Assembly: GCF_004217315.1 (NCBI RefSeq) | Contig: NZ_SGWR01000005.1 | Location: 310,001 to 374,000, forward strand | From: Corticibacter populi | Lineage (GTDB): Bacteria; Pseudomonadota; Gammaproteobacteria; Burkholderiales; Burkholderiaceae_C | Length of the DNA stretch: 64,000 bases | Direction: 5' to 3' | Shown here: piece after piece, positions 46,192-56,688 of the stretch | Numbering within the stretch: position 1 is the stretch's first letter | Layout of the letters: every line of letters begins with the position of its first letter | The notes under the pieces: model-generated | What the model was told of the DNA's origin: nothing | The model's database searches: none | The model's input: the letters and a program-made list of their open reading frames with translations, nothing else | Program-made: the position numbers and the translations under genes

Positions 46192-48765
46192 ATGTCCGAT
46201 CCTCACTCTTCGCCCTTCGCCCGAATCCTGCACCTTGGCTGGAACAGTCTGCGGCGCGACCTGCGCGCTGGCGAACTGACTGTGCTGTTGATGGCCGTCA
46301 CGCTGGCCGTGGCGGCGCTGACGGCGGTCGGTTTTTTCGCCGATCGGCTGCAGGGTGGCCTGCAGCGCGATGCGCGCCAACTGCTCGGCGGCGATGCCGT
46401 GGTGGCCAGCGACCATGGCATCGATGATGCGATGCGCGCGCAGGCCCAGTCGCTGGGCCTGCGCAGCGCGGTGACGGTGGTTTTTCCGACCATGGCACGT
46501 GCCGATGATGCCCAGGGCGGCGCCAGCCGGCTGGTGTCGCTCAAGGCGGTCGAGCCCGCCTATCCGCTGCGCGGCAGCGTGCAGACCAGCACGCAGTGGC
46601 GCTCCGACCTGGGCAATGCGGCGTTGATGGCCACGGGCCAGCCCGCGCCGGATGGTCCGGGCCGCGGCGAGGTCTGGGCCGACGCGGCGCTGCTGGCCGG
46701 TCTTGAGCTGCAGTTGGGCGACACCCTGCACCTGGGCGATGCCGCCTTCCGGCTTGCGCGGGTGATCACCCTCGAGCCCGACCGGGGCGCGGGTTTCATG
46801 AGCTTTTCGCCGCGGGTGATGATGCGCATGGATGAACTGGAGGGCACCGGCCTCGTGCAGCCAGCCAGCCGCCTGAACTGGCGCCTGCTGGTCGCGGGCG
46901 ATGACGCGCCGGCGCTGGCGCGCTTCGTGCGCGACGCGCAGGAGCGCATCGACGCCGGCGCCGAGCGCGGCCTGCGCCTGATGACGCTCGAGAGCGGCAG
47001 CCCGCAGATGCAGCGCACCATCGAGCGCGCCGAATCCTTTTTGCGGCTGGTGGCCTTGCTGGTGGCGCTGCTGGCGGCCGTCGGCGTGGCATTGGCGGCA
47101 CGCTCCTTTGCCCAGCGGCACCTCGACGGGGCGGCGCTGCTGCGCGTGCTGGGGCTGAGCCAACGCGCCATCATCGGCGCCTATCTGCTGGAATTCGTGC
47201 TGGCCGGCCTGTTCGCCAGTCTGGCCGGCGTGCTGATCGGCTATGCCGTGCACCATGTCTTCATCGCCATGCTGGCGGGGCTGGTGCAGGTCAGCCTGCC
47301 GGCGGCCAGCGGCTGGCCGGTGCTGTTGGGCCTTGGCATGGGCCTGACGCTGCTGCTGGCCTTCGGGCTGGCGCCGGTGCTGCAACTGGCGCAGGTGCCG
47401 CCGCTGCGCGTGATGCGCCGCGACGTGGGCGCATTGCGGCCGGCTTCGCGCGGCGTCATCGCAGCGGGTCTGGCGGGTTTTGCCGTGCTGCTTTTCGTCG
47501 TCAGCGGCAATGCGCGCCTGGGCGGCATTGCCGTAGGCGGGTTCGCTCTGGCGGTGCTGCTGTTCGCCGTGCTGGCTGCGCTGGCCATCCGGGCGCTGCG
47601 CACGCTGGTGCGCGAAGGCCGCGCGCCGAGCTGGCTGCTGCTGGCAACGCGGCAGATTGCCGCGCGGCCCTGGTTTGCGGTCATCCAGGTCAGCAGCCTC
47701 GCCGTGGGCCTGCTGGCGCTGGTGCTGTTGGTGCTGCTGCGTACCGATTTGCTGGCGAGCTGGCAGCAGTCCGCGCCGCCGGATGCGAACAACCGCTTCG
47801 TCATCAACATCCAGCCGGACCAGGCCGAGGCCTTCCAGCAGGCGCTGCGCGCAGGTGGTGTGAGCGAGTACCAGTGGTATCCGATGATCCGTGGCCGCCT
47901 CACCGCCATCAATGACCGCGCCGTCAGCGCCGGCGACTATGCGGACGAGGATGCCGCGCGCCAGGTCGAGCGCGAATTCAACCTCAGCCACGCCGACCGC
48001 CTGCCCGAGGGCAATGCAGTGGTGGCGGGCCGCTGGACGCCCGGTGAGGCTGACGGCCTGAGCATGGAGGTGGAGATCGCCGAGCGCCTGGGCATTCACC
48101 TGGGCGATCGCTTGCGCTTCGACATCGGCGGCATCGTGCACGAGGCCACTGTGACCTCGCTGCGCAAGCTCGATTGGGGCAGCATGAATGCGAATTTCTT
48201 CGTGTTGTACCCGGTGGCGGCCATGCCTGATCTGCCGGTGACCTACCTGGCCGCCTACCGGGCGCCGGACCAGCCCGGTTTCGACAATGCGCTGGTGCGG
48301 CAATTCCCGAACATCACCAACGTCGACATGACGGCCACGCTGGCGCAGGTGCAGCGGGTGCTGGGGCAGGTCAGCCAGGCGGTGGAGTTCCTGTTCCTGT
48401 TCGCGCTGGCGGCCGGGCTGATCGTGCTGTTCGCGGCCGTCACCGCCACGCGCGACGAGCGGGCCCGGGAGTATGCGGTGATGCGCGCCATGGGCGCGAG
48501 CAGCCGCCTGCTCGCGCGCGTGCAGCGTGCCGAGTTGCTGGGCGTGGGTACGCTGGCGGGTGCGCTTGCCAGCGCCGTGGCCATGGCCGTGGGCTGGGCG
48601 CTGGCGCGCTTCGTGTTCGACTTCAGCTGGAATGCGCCCTGGTGGGTGCCGCTCGCCGGCGCGCTCGCCGGTGCCGTGCTGGCCTGGCTGGCCGGCTGGT
48701 GGGGGCTGCGCGGGGTGCTGCGCCGGCCGGTCAGCGAGAGCCTGCGCGGCATGGCGGCGCAGTGA
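46192..48765 (+). CDS. FtsX-like ABC transporter permease (YbbP type)
   Basis: The 857-residue protein has about ten membrane helices: one after residue 25, three FtsX helices around residues 280-420, further helices near 440-540 and a final FtsX set near 740-850. Large periplasmic domains lie at about 55-270 and 545-735. This matches the YbbP permease, which with the YbbA ATPase is linked to release of lysophospholipases or other envelope proteins. No ATPase gene is adjacent in this window. The ATG at 46192 (MSDPHSSPFARILHLGWNSL) is the best start. It is divergent from the RluA-type gene. Confidence 0.88.
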   Translation: MSDPHSSPFARILHLGWNSLRRDLRAGELTVLLMAVTLAVAALTAVGFFADRLQGGLQRDARQLLGGDAVVASDHGIDDAMRAQAQSLGLRSAVTVVFPTMARADDAQGGASRLVSLKAVEPAYPLRGSVQTSTQWRSDLGNAALMATGQPAPDGPGRGEVWADAALLAGLELQLGDTLHLGDAAFRLARVITLEPDRGAGFMSFSPRVMMRMDELEGTGLVQPASRLNWRLLVAGDDAPALARFVRDAQERIDAGAERGLRLMTLESGSPQMQRTIERAESFLRLVALLVALLAAVGVALAARSFAQRHLDGAALLRVLGLSQRAIIGAYLLEFVLAGLFASLAGVLIGYAVHHVFIAMLAGLVQVSLPAASGWPVLLGLGMGLTLLLAFGLAPVLQLAQVPPLRVMRRDVGALRPASRGVIAAGLAGFAVLLFVVSGNARLGGIAVGGFALAVLLFAVLAALAIRALRTLVREGRAPSWLLLATRQIAARPWFAVIQVSSLAVGLLALVLLVLLRTDLLASWQQSAPPDANNRFVINIQPDQAEAFQQALRAGGVSEYQWYPMIRGRLTAINDRAVSAGDYADEDAARQVEREFNLSHADRLPEGNAVVAGRWTPGEADGLSMEVEIAERLGIHLGDRLRFDIGGIVHEATVTSLRKLDWGSMNANFFVLYPVAAMPDLPVTYLAAYRAPDQPGFDNALVRQFPNITNVDMTATLAQVQRVLGQVSQAVEFLFLFALAAGLIVLFAAVTATRDERAREYAVMRAMGASSRLLARVQRAELLGVGTLAGALASAVAMAVGWALARFVFDFSWNAPWWVPLAGALAGAVLAWLAGWWGLRGVLRRPVSESLRGMAAQ

Positions 48766-48795
48766 CGCGGTTCGCCCTCGGGCGAGGAGGTTTCT

Positions 48796-49392
48796 TCAGA
48801 TGTTCTGCTGCAGCAACTGGCCGTTCTCGGCATTCATGCCGGCGGCCTGCACCAGGGACTTCAGCAGCGTCTGGGCATCGGCATCGCTGGCGATCAGGTC
48901 CATCTGCCAGTCGCTGAGGTAGCCGCCTGCCACGCAGTGCTGCAGGAATTGCTGCAGGCCGTCGTAGTAGCCATTGACGTTGAGAATGCCGATGGGTTTG
49001 TCGTGGTAGCCCAGTTGCTTCCAGGTCCAGATCTCGAACAGTTCCTCGAAGGTGCCGATGCCGCCGGGCAGGGTCAGAAAGGCATCGCTGCGCGCGGCCA
49101 TCATGGCCTTGCGCTGGTGCATGGTCTCCACCACGTGCAGTTCGTCGCAATCCTGGTTGGCCAGTTCCTTGTCGACCAGCGCGGTGGGAATGATGCCGAC
49201 CACGCGGCCGCCGGCGTCGCGGGTGGCGCGTGCGACGATGCCCATCAGCCCGGTCTTGCCGCCGCCATAGACAAGCTGGCCGCCATGGCGGCCGATCCAT
49301 TCGCCGACGTCCTGGGCGGCCTGGCGGATTTGAGCGGCCGTGCCGTCGCGCGAGGCGCAATACACACAAATCGAAAAAGCGGGTTGGTTCAT
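48796..49392 (-). CDS. LOG family protein (cytokinin-activating phosphoribohydrolase-like)
   Basis: The 198-residue protein has the LOG/TIGR00730 Rossmann fold: SICVYCASRDG at the start, LVYGGGKTGLMGIVARA near residue 40, METMHQ-type VETMHQRKAMMAARSDAF, and the catalytic PGGIGTFEELFEIWTWKQLG near residue 110. Members cleave nucleoside 5'-monophosphates to free base and ribose 5-phosphate; the bacterial role is uncertain. Its start overlaps the dgkA stop (ATGA), at the end of the six-gene minus-strand run. Confidence 0.9.
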   Translation of the reverse strand: MNQPAFSICVYCASRDGTAAQIRQAAQDVGEWIGRHGGQLVYGGGKTGLMGIVARATRDAGGRVVGIIPTALVDKELANQDCDELHVVETMHQRKAMMAARSDAFLTLPGGIGTFEELFEIWTWKQLGYHDKPIGILNVNGYYDGLQQFLQHCVAGGYLSDWQMDLIASDADAQTLLKSLVQAAGMNAENGQLLQQNI

Positions 49393-49769
49393 GCTGTCAG
49401 TCTTTCATAAATGGCCCAGCCCCAGACCAGTGCACATAGCAGCAGGCTCAGCAGTACGGCGGCGCTGCCCATGTCCTTGGCGGACTTCGAGAGCGCATGC
49501 CATTCGGGTCCGACCCGGTCGACCACGGCCTCGATGGCCGAGTTGAGGATTTCCACCACCAGCACCAGCAGCACCAGTGCACACAGCAGGGCTACCTCGA
49601 CCCAGCTTTGTCCTACCCAGAAGGCGGCGGGCACCAGCACCAATGCCAGTGCACTCTCCTGGCGGAAGGCCGGCTCCTGCCATACGGCGGCAAAGCCTGC
49701 CATGGAATTCCTGAAGGCCGAGACCAGCCGGGCGAGGCCGCGTTTGCGGGAGTCGTGAAGATCGGACAT
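49389..49769 (-). CDS. dgkA: Diacylglycerol kinase
   Basis: The 126-residue membrane protein has the DgkA pattern: an amphipathic N-terminus (LARLVSAFRNSMAGFAAVW), three helices, and the catalytic/metal segment VVEILNSAIEAVVDRVG near residue 75 followed by SKSAKDMGSAAVLLSLL. It phosphorylates diacylglycerol, recycling lipid released by membrane-derived oligosaccharide synthesis. It overlaps the LOG gene start by four bases and lies 65 bases after the RDD gene. Confidence 0.94.
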   Translation of the reverse strand: MSDLHDSRKRGLARLVSAFRNSMAGFAAVWQEPAFRQESALALVLVPAAFWVGQSWVEVALLCALVLLVLVVEILNSAIEAVVDRVGPEWHALSKSAKDMGSAAVLLSLLLCALVWGWAIYERLTA

Positions 49770-49834
49770 GGGAGGAAGAATCGGGTGCGCGGAAAATCGG
49801 CGGGAGCGATCCGGTGAAAGTGCCGGCCAGGGGC

Positions 49835-50410
49835 TCAGGCCTTGGGCGCGCCCTTGGCGGGGCGATCATCGTGGACCAGCCTTGTGCCGGCCCAGGCGTC
49901 ATGCCAGAACTGGCGGGTGGGATGAAAGCGCGCCAGGATCGCCCAGACCAGTATCCAGCCGGTCTGCAGCACCAGCACCTCGGCCCATGGCAGACCGTGG
50001 GGCCAGAACGCGGCAACCACCATCGGGGCAAACCAGATCCAGCTGAGCAGGTAGCGCAGCGTGGCTCGGGTTTGGCTGACGGGACGACCATCGCGATCGG
50101 TGATGCGGATGCGCCAGGTTTTCATGGCCAGCGTCTGGCCCTTGTGCCAGAACCAGACGAAGTAGATGCCGAGCACGGTGAAGATGAAGCCCTGCAGCAC
50201 CACGCGGTTGTCCATGGCGTTGCGCGTCTGGCTGAGTGTGCCGAACAGGTAGGCGGCGATGAACACTACACCGAACAGCAGCATGCCTTCGTACAGCCAG
50301 GCGGCCATGCGGCGTGTGATGCCAGGGGCCTGCAGTGTCTGCTGCGTTTGCTGAGGAAGGGGGCGCTGGCTGGAGGCGGCAGGCGGGGCGGATGCTGCGG
50401 TGTGTGTCAT
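49835..50410 (-). CDS. RDD family membrane protein
   Basis: The 191-residue protein has a 30-residue Ala/Pro/Gln-rich start and then an RDD domain: RRMAAWLYEGMLLFGVVFIA (with the Arg and an acidic residue of helix 1), a helix near residue 80, QTLAMKTWRIRITDRDG and HDAWAGTRLV near the end. RDD proteins are three-helix membrane proteins of mostly unknown transport function. The ATG at 50410 is preferred over the one at 50461 as the upstream part is low complexity. It sits between a DUF3106 gene and dgkA. Confidence 0.82.
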   Translation of the reverse strand: MTHTAASAPPAASSQRPLPQQTQQTLQAPGITRRMAAWLYEGMLLFGVVFIAAYLFGTLSQTRNAMDNRVVLQGFIFTVLGIYFVWFWHKGQTLAMKTWRIRITDRDGRPVSQTRATLRYLLSWIWFAPMVVAAFWPHGLPWAEVLVLQTGWILVWAILARFHPTRQFWHDAWAGTRLVHDDRPAKGAPKA

Positions 50411-50493
50411 GGCGGCCGTAATGGTAGCAGCAGGAGGTGACGGTGCCAGGTTGGTCGTCACCTGGCATCAGCCGGTGTCAGCCGGCCATTCCC

Positions 50494-51420
50494 TCAATTG
50501 GCGTAGACCGGGGGCAGGGGATCGGGTGGGGTGATCGGGATGCCATTCCAGTAGATCACCCGCTTCCCATCGCTGCTGCCGTTGCCGGATGGTGGGGCGG
50601 CTGGCATAGCGCTGGGCGCCTCCACATGGGTGATGGCGCTGGCCGCCTGGGGTGGTGCGCCAGCGCTGCCGACCTGGCGGAAGGACACCGGCTCCAGCGG
50701 AATCTTGGGCAGGTTGGAAAGCCCCGGCCTGGCCTGGCTGGCGGCCGGAATGCGCACCAGCGCGGTGCGGCGGGTGGCCGGACGTTTCTTGGCGGTGGTG
50801 ATGCCGGCGGCCTTGCGGGCCCATTGGCGCCGCTCGGCTTCGTCCAGCGCGCTGAAGTCGAGCCAGGCTTGCTGGATCAGCACGGCATCACCCGCATCCG
50901 AATCCGCTTGCGTCGCTTCGTACTGGCGGTACTGCTGGCGGATCTGCATGCGCTGCGCTTCGCTGAGATGGCTCCAGTCGGCAATGTTGGCAATGAGTTG
51001 CTGCTGCTGTTCGGGCTCCATGCTGCGGGCCTGCCGGGCAATTGCCAGCCAGCGGCGCTTCTCCGCATTGCTGATGTAGGGCCACACCGGCTCCAGCCCT
51101 GCCAGCACGGTTTGCTGCTGATCCGAGAGATCGCGCCAGATCGGCCGCGTGATGTGGATGCCCCGCGTCTGCGGACTGGAGGTCGCTGGTTGCCCGGCGG
51201 CACTGGCAGCAGCCGGCACCAGCGGTGGCAATGGATGCCCGGAGAGGGTCAAGGGACCGTCATAGACCAGGCCGGGCGGCAGGGTTGGCGAGAGCAGCGG
51301 CCGCTGCTTCTGGTTCCACACCCCCAGCAACGCCGCCAGCAGCACTGCGGCAACGGCAACGCCCGCCAGCGGCGGGCGGGAGGGTTCATTGAAGCTGTGG
51401 TGGGACGAGGAATCTGCCAT
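50494..51420 (-). CDS. DUF3106 domain protein
   Basis: The 308-residue protein has a membrane helix at residues 18-36 and a long periplasmic part. Residues 90-200 are the DUF3106 region with repeated helix units, WRDLSDQQQTVLAGLEPVW, RRWLAIARQARSMEPEQQQ and WSHLSEAQRMQIRQQYRQY, each about 28 residues, resembling CpxP/Spy-like helical repeats only loosely. The last 90 residues are Pro/Ala-rich. The function is unknown. It lies between DUF3619 and RDD genes in the run led by the sigma factor. Confidence 0.8.
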   Translation of the reverse strand: MADSSSHHSFNEPSRPPLAGVAVAAVLLAALLGVWNQKQRPLLSPTLPPGLVYDGPLTLSGHPLPPLVPAAASAAGQPATSSPQTRGIHITRPIWRDLSDQQQTVLAGLEPVWPYISNAEKRRWLAIARQARSMEPEQQQQLIANIADWSHLSEAQRMQIRQQYRQYEATQADSDAGDAVLIQQAWLDFSALDEAERRQWARKAAGITTAKKRPATRRTALVRIPAASQARPGLSNLPKIPLEPVSFRQVGSAGAPPQAASAITHVEAPSAMPAAPPSGNGSSDGKRVIYWNGIPITPPDPLPPVYAN

Positions 51421-51464
51421 CAGGGCAATAAGGGGGGGCGATTGCGTCGCTGCGGCGGCCCCGC

Positions 51465-51929
51465 TCAGGGTTGTTGCGTTGCGGCAGCGGGTGCCTTGGC
51501 CGCAGGCGCCTGGGCGCGGTTCTTGAGGTATTCGAGGAAGGCCGGGTCGGCAAAGGCCTGCGGCGGCACATCACCGGAGAGCAGCTTGACGTCGACATCC
51601 ACGATCTCCGCTGCGCCATCGTCGCTGACGGCGCCCTGCATGAAGATGGCGCCCGCACCAGCCGCGGCGATCGGCACCGCCGCCAGCAGGCGTTTCCACC
51701 ATACCGAGCGGGATGGGGATGATGCAATGGCCTGATCGGCGGGCTGGGTGGCCAGAGCCTTGCGGTGCGCCTCCAGCGCCTGCATGCGTGCTGCGCGCAG
51801 GCGCGCGGTGATGTCGTGGCCCAGCGCGGCCTCGCCTTGCCGCAACTGGCTGGCGAGCGCACGACCGAGGCGTTCCGTCTCGATCTCGCTGCGGGCGTCG
51901 GTGGTCCAATCGTTGCTGGTGTTTGTCAT
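51465..51929 (-). CDS. DUF3619 family single-pass membrane protein, possible anti-sigma factor
   Basis: The 154-residue protein has a soluble N-terminal part with ERLGRALASQLRQGEAAL and ARLRAARMQALEAHR, one membrane helix at about residues 80-98, and a C-terminal domain with DVDVKLLSGDVPPQAF. This matches DUF3619. Its start overlaps the sigma factor stop as ATGA, so the two are made together, which fits an anti-sigma partner. No zinc-binding HxxxCxxC anti-sigma motif is present, so the role is inference. Confidence 0.78.
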   Translation of the reverse strand: MTNTSNDWTTDARSEIETERLGRALASQLRQGEAALGHDITARLRAARMQALEAHRKALATQPADQAIASSPSRSVWWKRLLAAVPIAAAGAGAIFMQGAVSDDGAAEIVDVDVKLLSGDVPPQAFADPAFLEYLKNRAQAPAAKAPAAATQQP

Positions 51930-52495
51930 AAGCTGATTCCCATGCCCGAGAGCATGTTGCCAAGTGCCTGTACGGCCCGGTGGCAGTGGGTTTTGACGCT
52001 CCCTTCGGAGCAGCCCATTGCCGCGGCGGTCTCGGCCACGTCCATGTCTTCCCAGTAACGCATGATGAAAGCTTCGCGTTGACGTGCTGGCAGCTTTTTC
52101 AGTGCGCTTTCGATGGCTTCGAACACCTGCCGGCGGCCGGTCGCATCCTCGGCGCTTTCCACCAGTTGCGAGCCGTCCGGTCCGGCATAGGTGTCCAGCA
52201 GCGAAAAGGCACCGCCTTCGTCGTCATGGCGCTCGAACTCGCTCATGTTGGTGAAGATCGCGTTGCGGGTCTTCTGGCGCCGGAACCAGTCCAGCGTCGA
52301 GTTCGTCAGGATGCGGCCAAACAGCATCCGGATTTCCTCGATGGGCTTGTCGGCGTAGTTCTCGGCCAGGCGCATCATGCTCTCTTGCACGATGTCCAGC
52401 GCGGCATCTTCGTCCTTGACGTGGAAGTAGGCGCGTTTGAAGGCGCGTTTTTCCACCTCTTCAAGGAATTGGGAGAGTTCTTGCTCGGAAGCCAA
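51926..52495 (-). CDS. ECF-type RNA polymerase sigma factor
   Basis: The 189-residue protein has region 2 (FKRAYFHVKDEDAALDIVQE then SMMRLAENYAD, TNSTLDWFRRQKTRNAIF) and region 4 (LKKLPARQREAFIMRYWEDM then DVAETAAAMGCSEGSVKTHC, a helix-turn-helix). The linker between them is acidic and longer than usual. No ATG precedes region 2 closely; TTG at 52495 gives the family-like start MASEQELSQFL, while an ATG at 52666 would add 57 unlike residues. There is no good ribosome binding site, so the start is uncertain. It heads a run sigma-DUF3619-DUF3106-RDD-dgkA-LOG. Confidence 0.87.
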   Translation of the reverse strand: MASEQELSQFLEEVEKRAFKRAYFHVKDEDAALDIVQESMMRLAENYADKPIEEIRMLFGRILTNSTLDWFRRQKTRNAIFTNMSEFERHDDEGGAFSLLDTYAGPDGSQLVESAEDATGRRQVFEAIESALKKLPARQREAFIMRYWEDMDVAETAAAMGCSEGSVKTHCHRAVQALGNMLSGMGISL

Positions 52496-52907
52496 GGTGT
52501 TTGCGTTGCCAGTGATGATGCCGTTCCCGCATCTGCGGCGGGCGGCTCTGGTTCTGGGAATTTCTGATTCTGGGGATGGCTGCGGACCCCATGCGGCGTT
52601 ATGGCCACGGTAGGGTGGCGGCAGGGCGGTCCAAGGCCGCCACGGATGCCGCAGCACCCATGCCAAAGCGTCGCATTATCGCCGAGTGGCGCAAAATTTT
52701 CGGGCAGCCGCGGGAATTGCCGGTGATTCAGTGCAATAATGCCCCGCACACCGTTTACGACTTTGCAAACGGAGCATGGTTCGACAGGCGCGAAAGCGCC
52801 GGCTACCCGTCCATGGCCACGCTCCCAAGTCCTGAGTCGGCTCCACAAGAGCTTGGCAATGGGCACCGCAGGTTTTTCAGTTTTGAAATTCTCAGCAGGT
52901 TCATCTC
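52496..52907. other. Intergenic region between the divergent sigma factor and ilvI
   Basis: This 412-base stretch must hold the promoters of both divergent units. The best visible structure is GGCGC-GAAA-GCGCC (52787-52800), a five-pair hairpin with a GAAA loop and no T tract. AATAAT at 52735-52740 could be a -10 box for ilvI but no -35 fits at 16-18 bases. I looked for an Ile/Val/Leu-rich leader peptide on the plus strand and found none. Open frames here run into ilvI in the wrong phase and are not genes. Confidence 0.4.
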
Positions 52908-54689
52908 ATGGAAATCTCCAAGGCAGAACACCAGTCTGCAGCGTCCGCTGCAGCGCAATCGCGCGCCCCCGCCGAACAGATGGGCGCCGACATCCTCATT
53001 CAATGCCTCGCCGCTGAAGGCACCAAGCACATCTGGGGCTATCCCGGTGGCGCGGTGCTGTACATCTACGATGCGCTGTACCGGCAGGAGGCCGTGCAGC
53101 ACGTGCTGGTGCGCCATGAACAGGCCGCCGTGCACGCGGCCGATGGCTTCGCCCGCGCCACCGGCGAGGTGGGCGTGGCCCTGGTGACCTCCGGGCCGGG
53201 CCTGACGAATGCCGTCACCGGCATTGCCACCGCCTACATGGACAGCATTCCGATGGTGATCATCTCCGGCCAGGTGCCCACCGCGGCGATCGGCCAGGAT
53301 GCCTTCCAGGAGTGCGACACCGTGGGCATCACCCGCCCGATCGTCAAGCACAACTTCCTGGTCAAGAACGCCGAGGACATCGCCATCACCGTCAAGAAGG
53401 CTTTTCACATCGCGCGCTCGGGTCGGCCCGGCCCGGTGGTGATCGACATCCCGAAGGATGTGTCCTTCAAGAAGGTGGCATTCGCCGGCTACCCCGACAA
53501 GCTGGAGATGCGCTCCTACAATCCGGTGCGCAAGGGCCACAGTGGGCAGATCCGCAAGGCTTTGCAATACCTGCTGGCGGCCAAGCGTCCCTATATCTAT
53601 GCCGGCGGCGGCGTGATCCTGGCCAATGCCACCGGCGAGCTTCGCGCCCTGGCCGACAAGCTGGGCGTGCCGGTCACCAATACGCTGATGGGGCTGGGGG
53701 CCTTCCCGGCCTCCGACCCGAAGTTCCTGGGCATGCTGGGCATGCACGGCACCATCGAGGCCAACAATGCCATGCAGAACTGCGATGTGCTGCTGGCCAT
53801 TGGTGCGCGCTTCGACGACCGGGTGATCGGCAACCCCAAGCATTTCGCGCAGAACGAGCGCAAGATCATCCACATCGACGTCGATCCGTCGGTGATCTCC
53901 AAGCGTGTCAAGGTGCAGGTGCCCATCGTTGGCGACTGCAGGGACGTACTGACCGAACTGCTGGGCATGCTGGACGAGACCGACGAGCGGCCCGATCCGG
54001 CTGCGCTCAAGGACTGGTGGAACACCATTGAAGGTTGGCGCGAACGCCGGTGCCTCGATTACGACCGTGGCAACAAGGACGTGATCAAGCCGCAGTACGT
54101 GGTCGAGACGCTGTGGAACATGACCCGCGGCGATGACGTTTATGTCACCTCCGACGTTGGTCAGCACCAGATGTGGGCCGCGCAGTACTACCGCTTCGAT
54201 GAACCACGCCGCTGGATCAATTCCGGGGGGCTGGGCACCATGGGCGTGGGCATTCCCTACGCCATGGGCATCAAGCTGGCCAAGCCGCAGAGCGAGGTCT
54301 TCTGCATCACCGGCGAGGGCTCGGTGCAGATGAACATCCAGGAACTGTCGACCTGCCTGCAGTACAACACGCCGATCAAGATCTGCGCGCTCAACAACCG
54401 ATATCTGGGCATGGTGCGCCAGTGGCAGGAGATCGAATACTCCGGCCGCTACAGCCACAGCTACATGGATGCGTTGCCCAATTTCGTCAAGCTGGCCGAG
54501 GCCTACGGCCATGTGGGCCTGCTGATCGAGCGGCCGCAGGATGTCGAAGGGGCGCTGCGCGAGGCGCGCAAGCTCAAGGACCGCACGGTTTTCCTCGACT
54601 TCCGCACCGACCCCAGCGAGAACGTGTTTCCGATGGTGCAGGCGGGCAAGGGCATCACCGAGATGCTGCTAGGCGCCGACGACCTGTGA
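52908..54689 (+). CDS. ilvI: Acetolactate synthase large subunit
   Basis: The 593-residue ThDP enzyme makes acetolactate or acetohydroxybutyrate, the first common step of Val, Leu and Ile synthesis. MGADILIQCLAAEGTKHIWG precedes YPGGAVLYIYDALY; the ThDP-activating Glu is in VRHEQAAVHAADGFARATG; FCITGEGSVQMNIQELSTCL is the metal/ThDP-binding motif, here GEGS rather than the common GDGS, followed by NNRYLGMVRQWQE. ilvH, its regulatory subunit, follows 161 bases later. Could equally be named ilvB. Confidence 0.96.
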   Translation: MEISKAEHQSAASAAAQSRAPAEQMGADILIQCLAAEGTKHIWGYPGGAVLYIYDALYRQEAVQHVLVRHEQAAVHAADGFARATGEVGVALVTSGPGLTNAVTGIATAYMDSIPMVIISGQVPTAAIGQDAFQECDTVGITRPIVKHNFLVKNAEDIAITVKKAFHIARSGRPGPVVIDIPKDVSFKKVAFAGYPDKLEMRSYNPVRKGHSGQIRKALQYLLAAKRPYIYAGGGVILANATGELRALADKLGVPVTNTLMGLGAFPASDPKFLGMLGMHGTIEANNAMQNCDVLLAIGARFDDRVIGNPKHFAQNERKIIHIDVDPSVISKRVKVQVPIVGDCRDVLTELLGMLDETDERPDPAALKDWWNTIEGWRERRCLDYDRGNKDVIKPQYVVETLWNMTRGDDVYVTSDVGQHQMWAAQYYRFDEPRRWINSGGLGTMGVGIPYAMGIKLAKPQSEVFCITGEGSVQMNIQELSTCLQYNTPIKICALNNRYLGMVRQWQEIEYSGRYSHSYMDALPNFVKLAEAYGHVGLLIERPQDVEGALREARKLKDRTVFLDFRTDPSENVFPMVQAGKGITEMLLGADDL

Positions 54690-54850
54690 ACGCGCCGGCT
54701 GCGGCACACTGATTCCCGTTTTCCCTTCCCCCGCGCCAGGGCCGCAACGGCTGCTGCCCTGGGTTTCCATCTTCGCCAGATGAATCAATTGCCAGCCAGA
54801 CCCGGGCATTACCGTGCCGGGGCGAGGGCGGCGAAAAGAGGAGTCCCTCC

Positions 54851-56450
<1,600 letters not shown>

Positions 56451-56531
56451 TCGCTGATCGTTGATTGCGGCCACCGCACGGCGTCTGGCTGTGCGACTGG
56501 CCATGCGACTGCCGGCTGCGCCGGATTTCCG

Positions 56532-56555
56532 AAGGGCCCATGCGTGGCCCTTTTT
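56532..56555 (+). terminator. Intrinsic terminator after ilvC
   Basis: AAGGGCC (56532-56538) pairs with GGCCCTT (56546-56552) around a seven-base loop; the arm runs into TTTTTC. It lies about 80 bases after ilvC and 134 bases before pssA. Confidence 0.82.
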
Positions 56556-56688
56556 CTTTGCAGGTCCATGCCGGGCCTACCGGCCGGTCCTTTGCTCCCG
56601 CCGGCAGGGCGGGCAAGGCCGGCGCACCGATGTGCCGGTGTATATTGCGCCATGCCCCACGCGGGCCGTGACGCACACTCTCCAATCT

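Noticed and set aside
45952-48303. A 783-codon minus-strand open frame opposite the YbbP permease gene
   Set aside because: It is antisense to a well-supported gene, has His/Arg/Gln-rich composition typical of the antisense frame of GC-rich codons, and shows no family motif.
52660-53187. Plus-strand open frame beginning MPKRRIIAEWRK as an ilv leader peptide
   Set aside because: It is long, not enriched for branched-chain codons, runs out of frame into ilvI and has no linked terminator.
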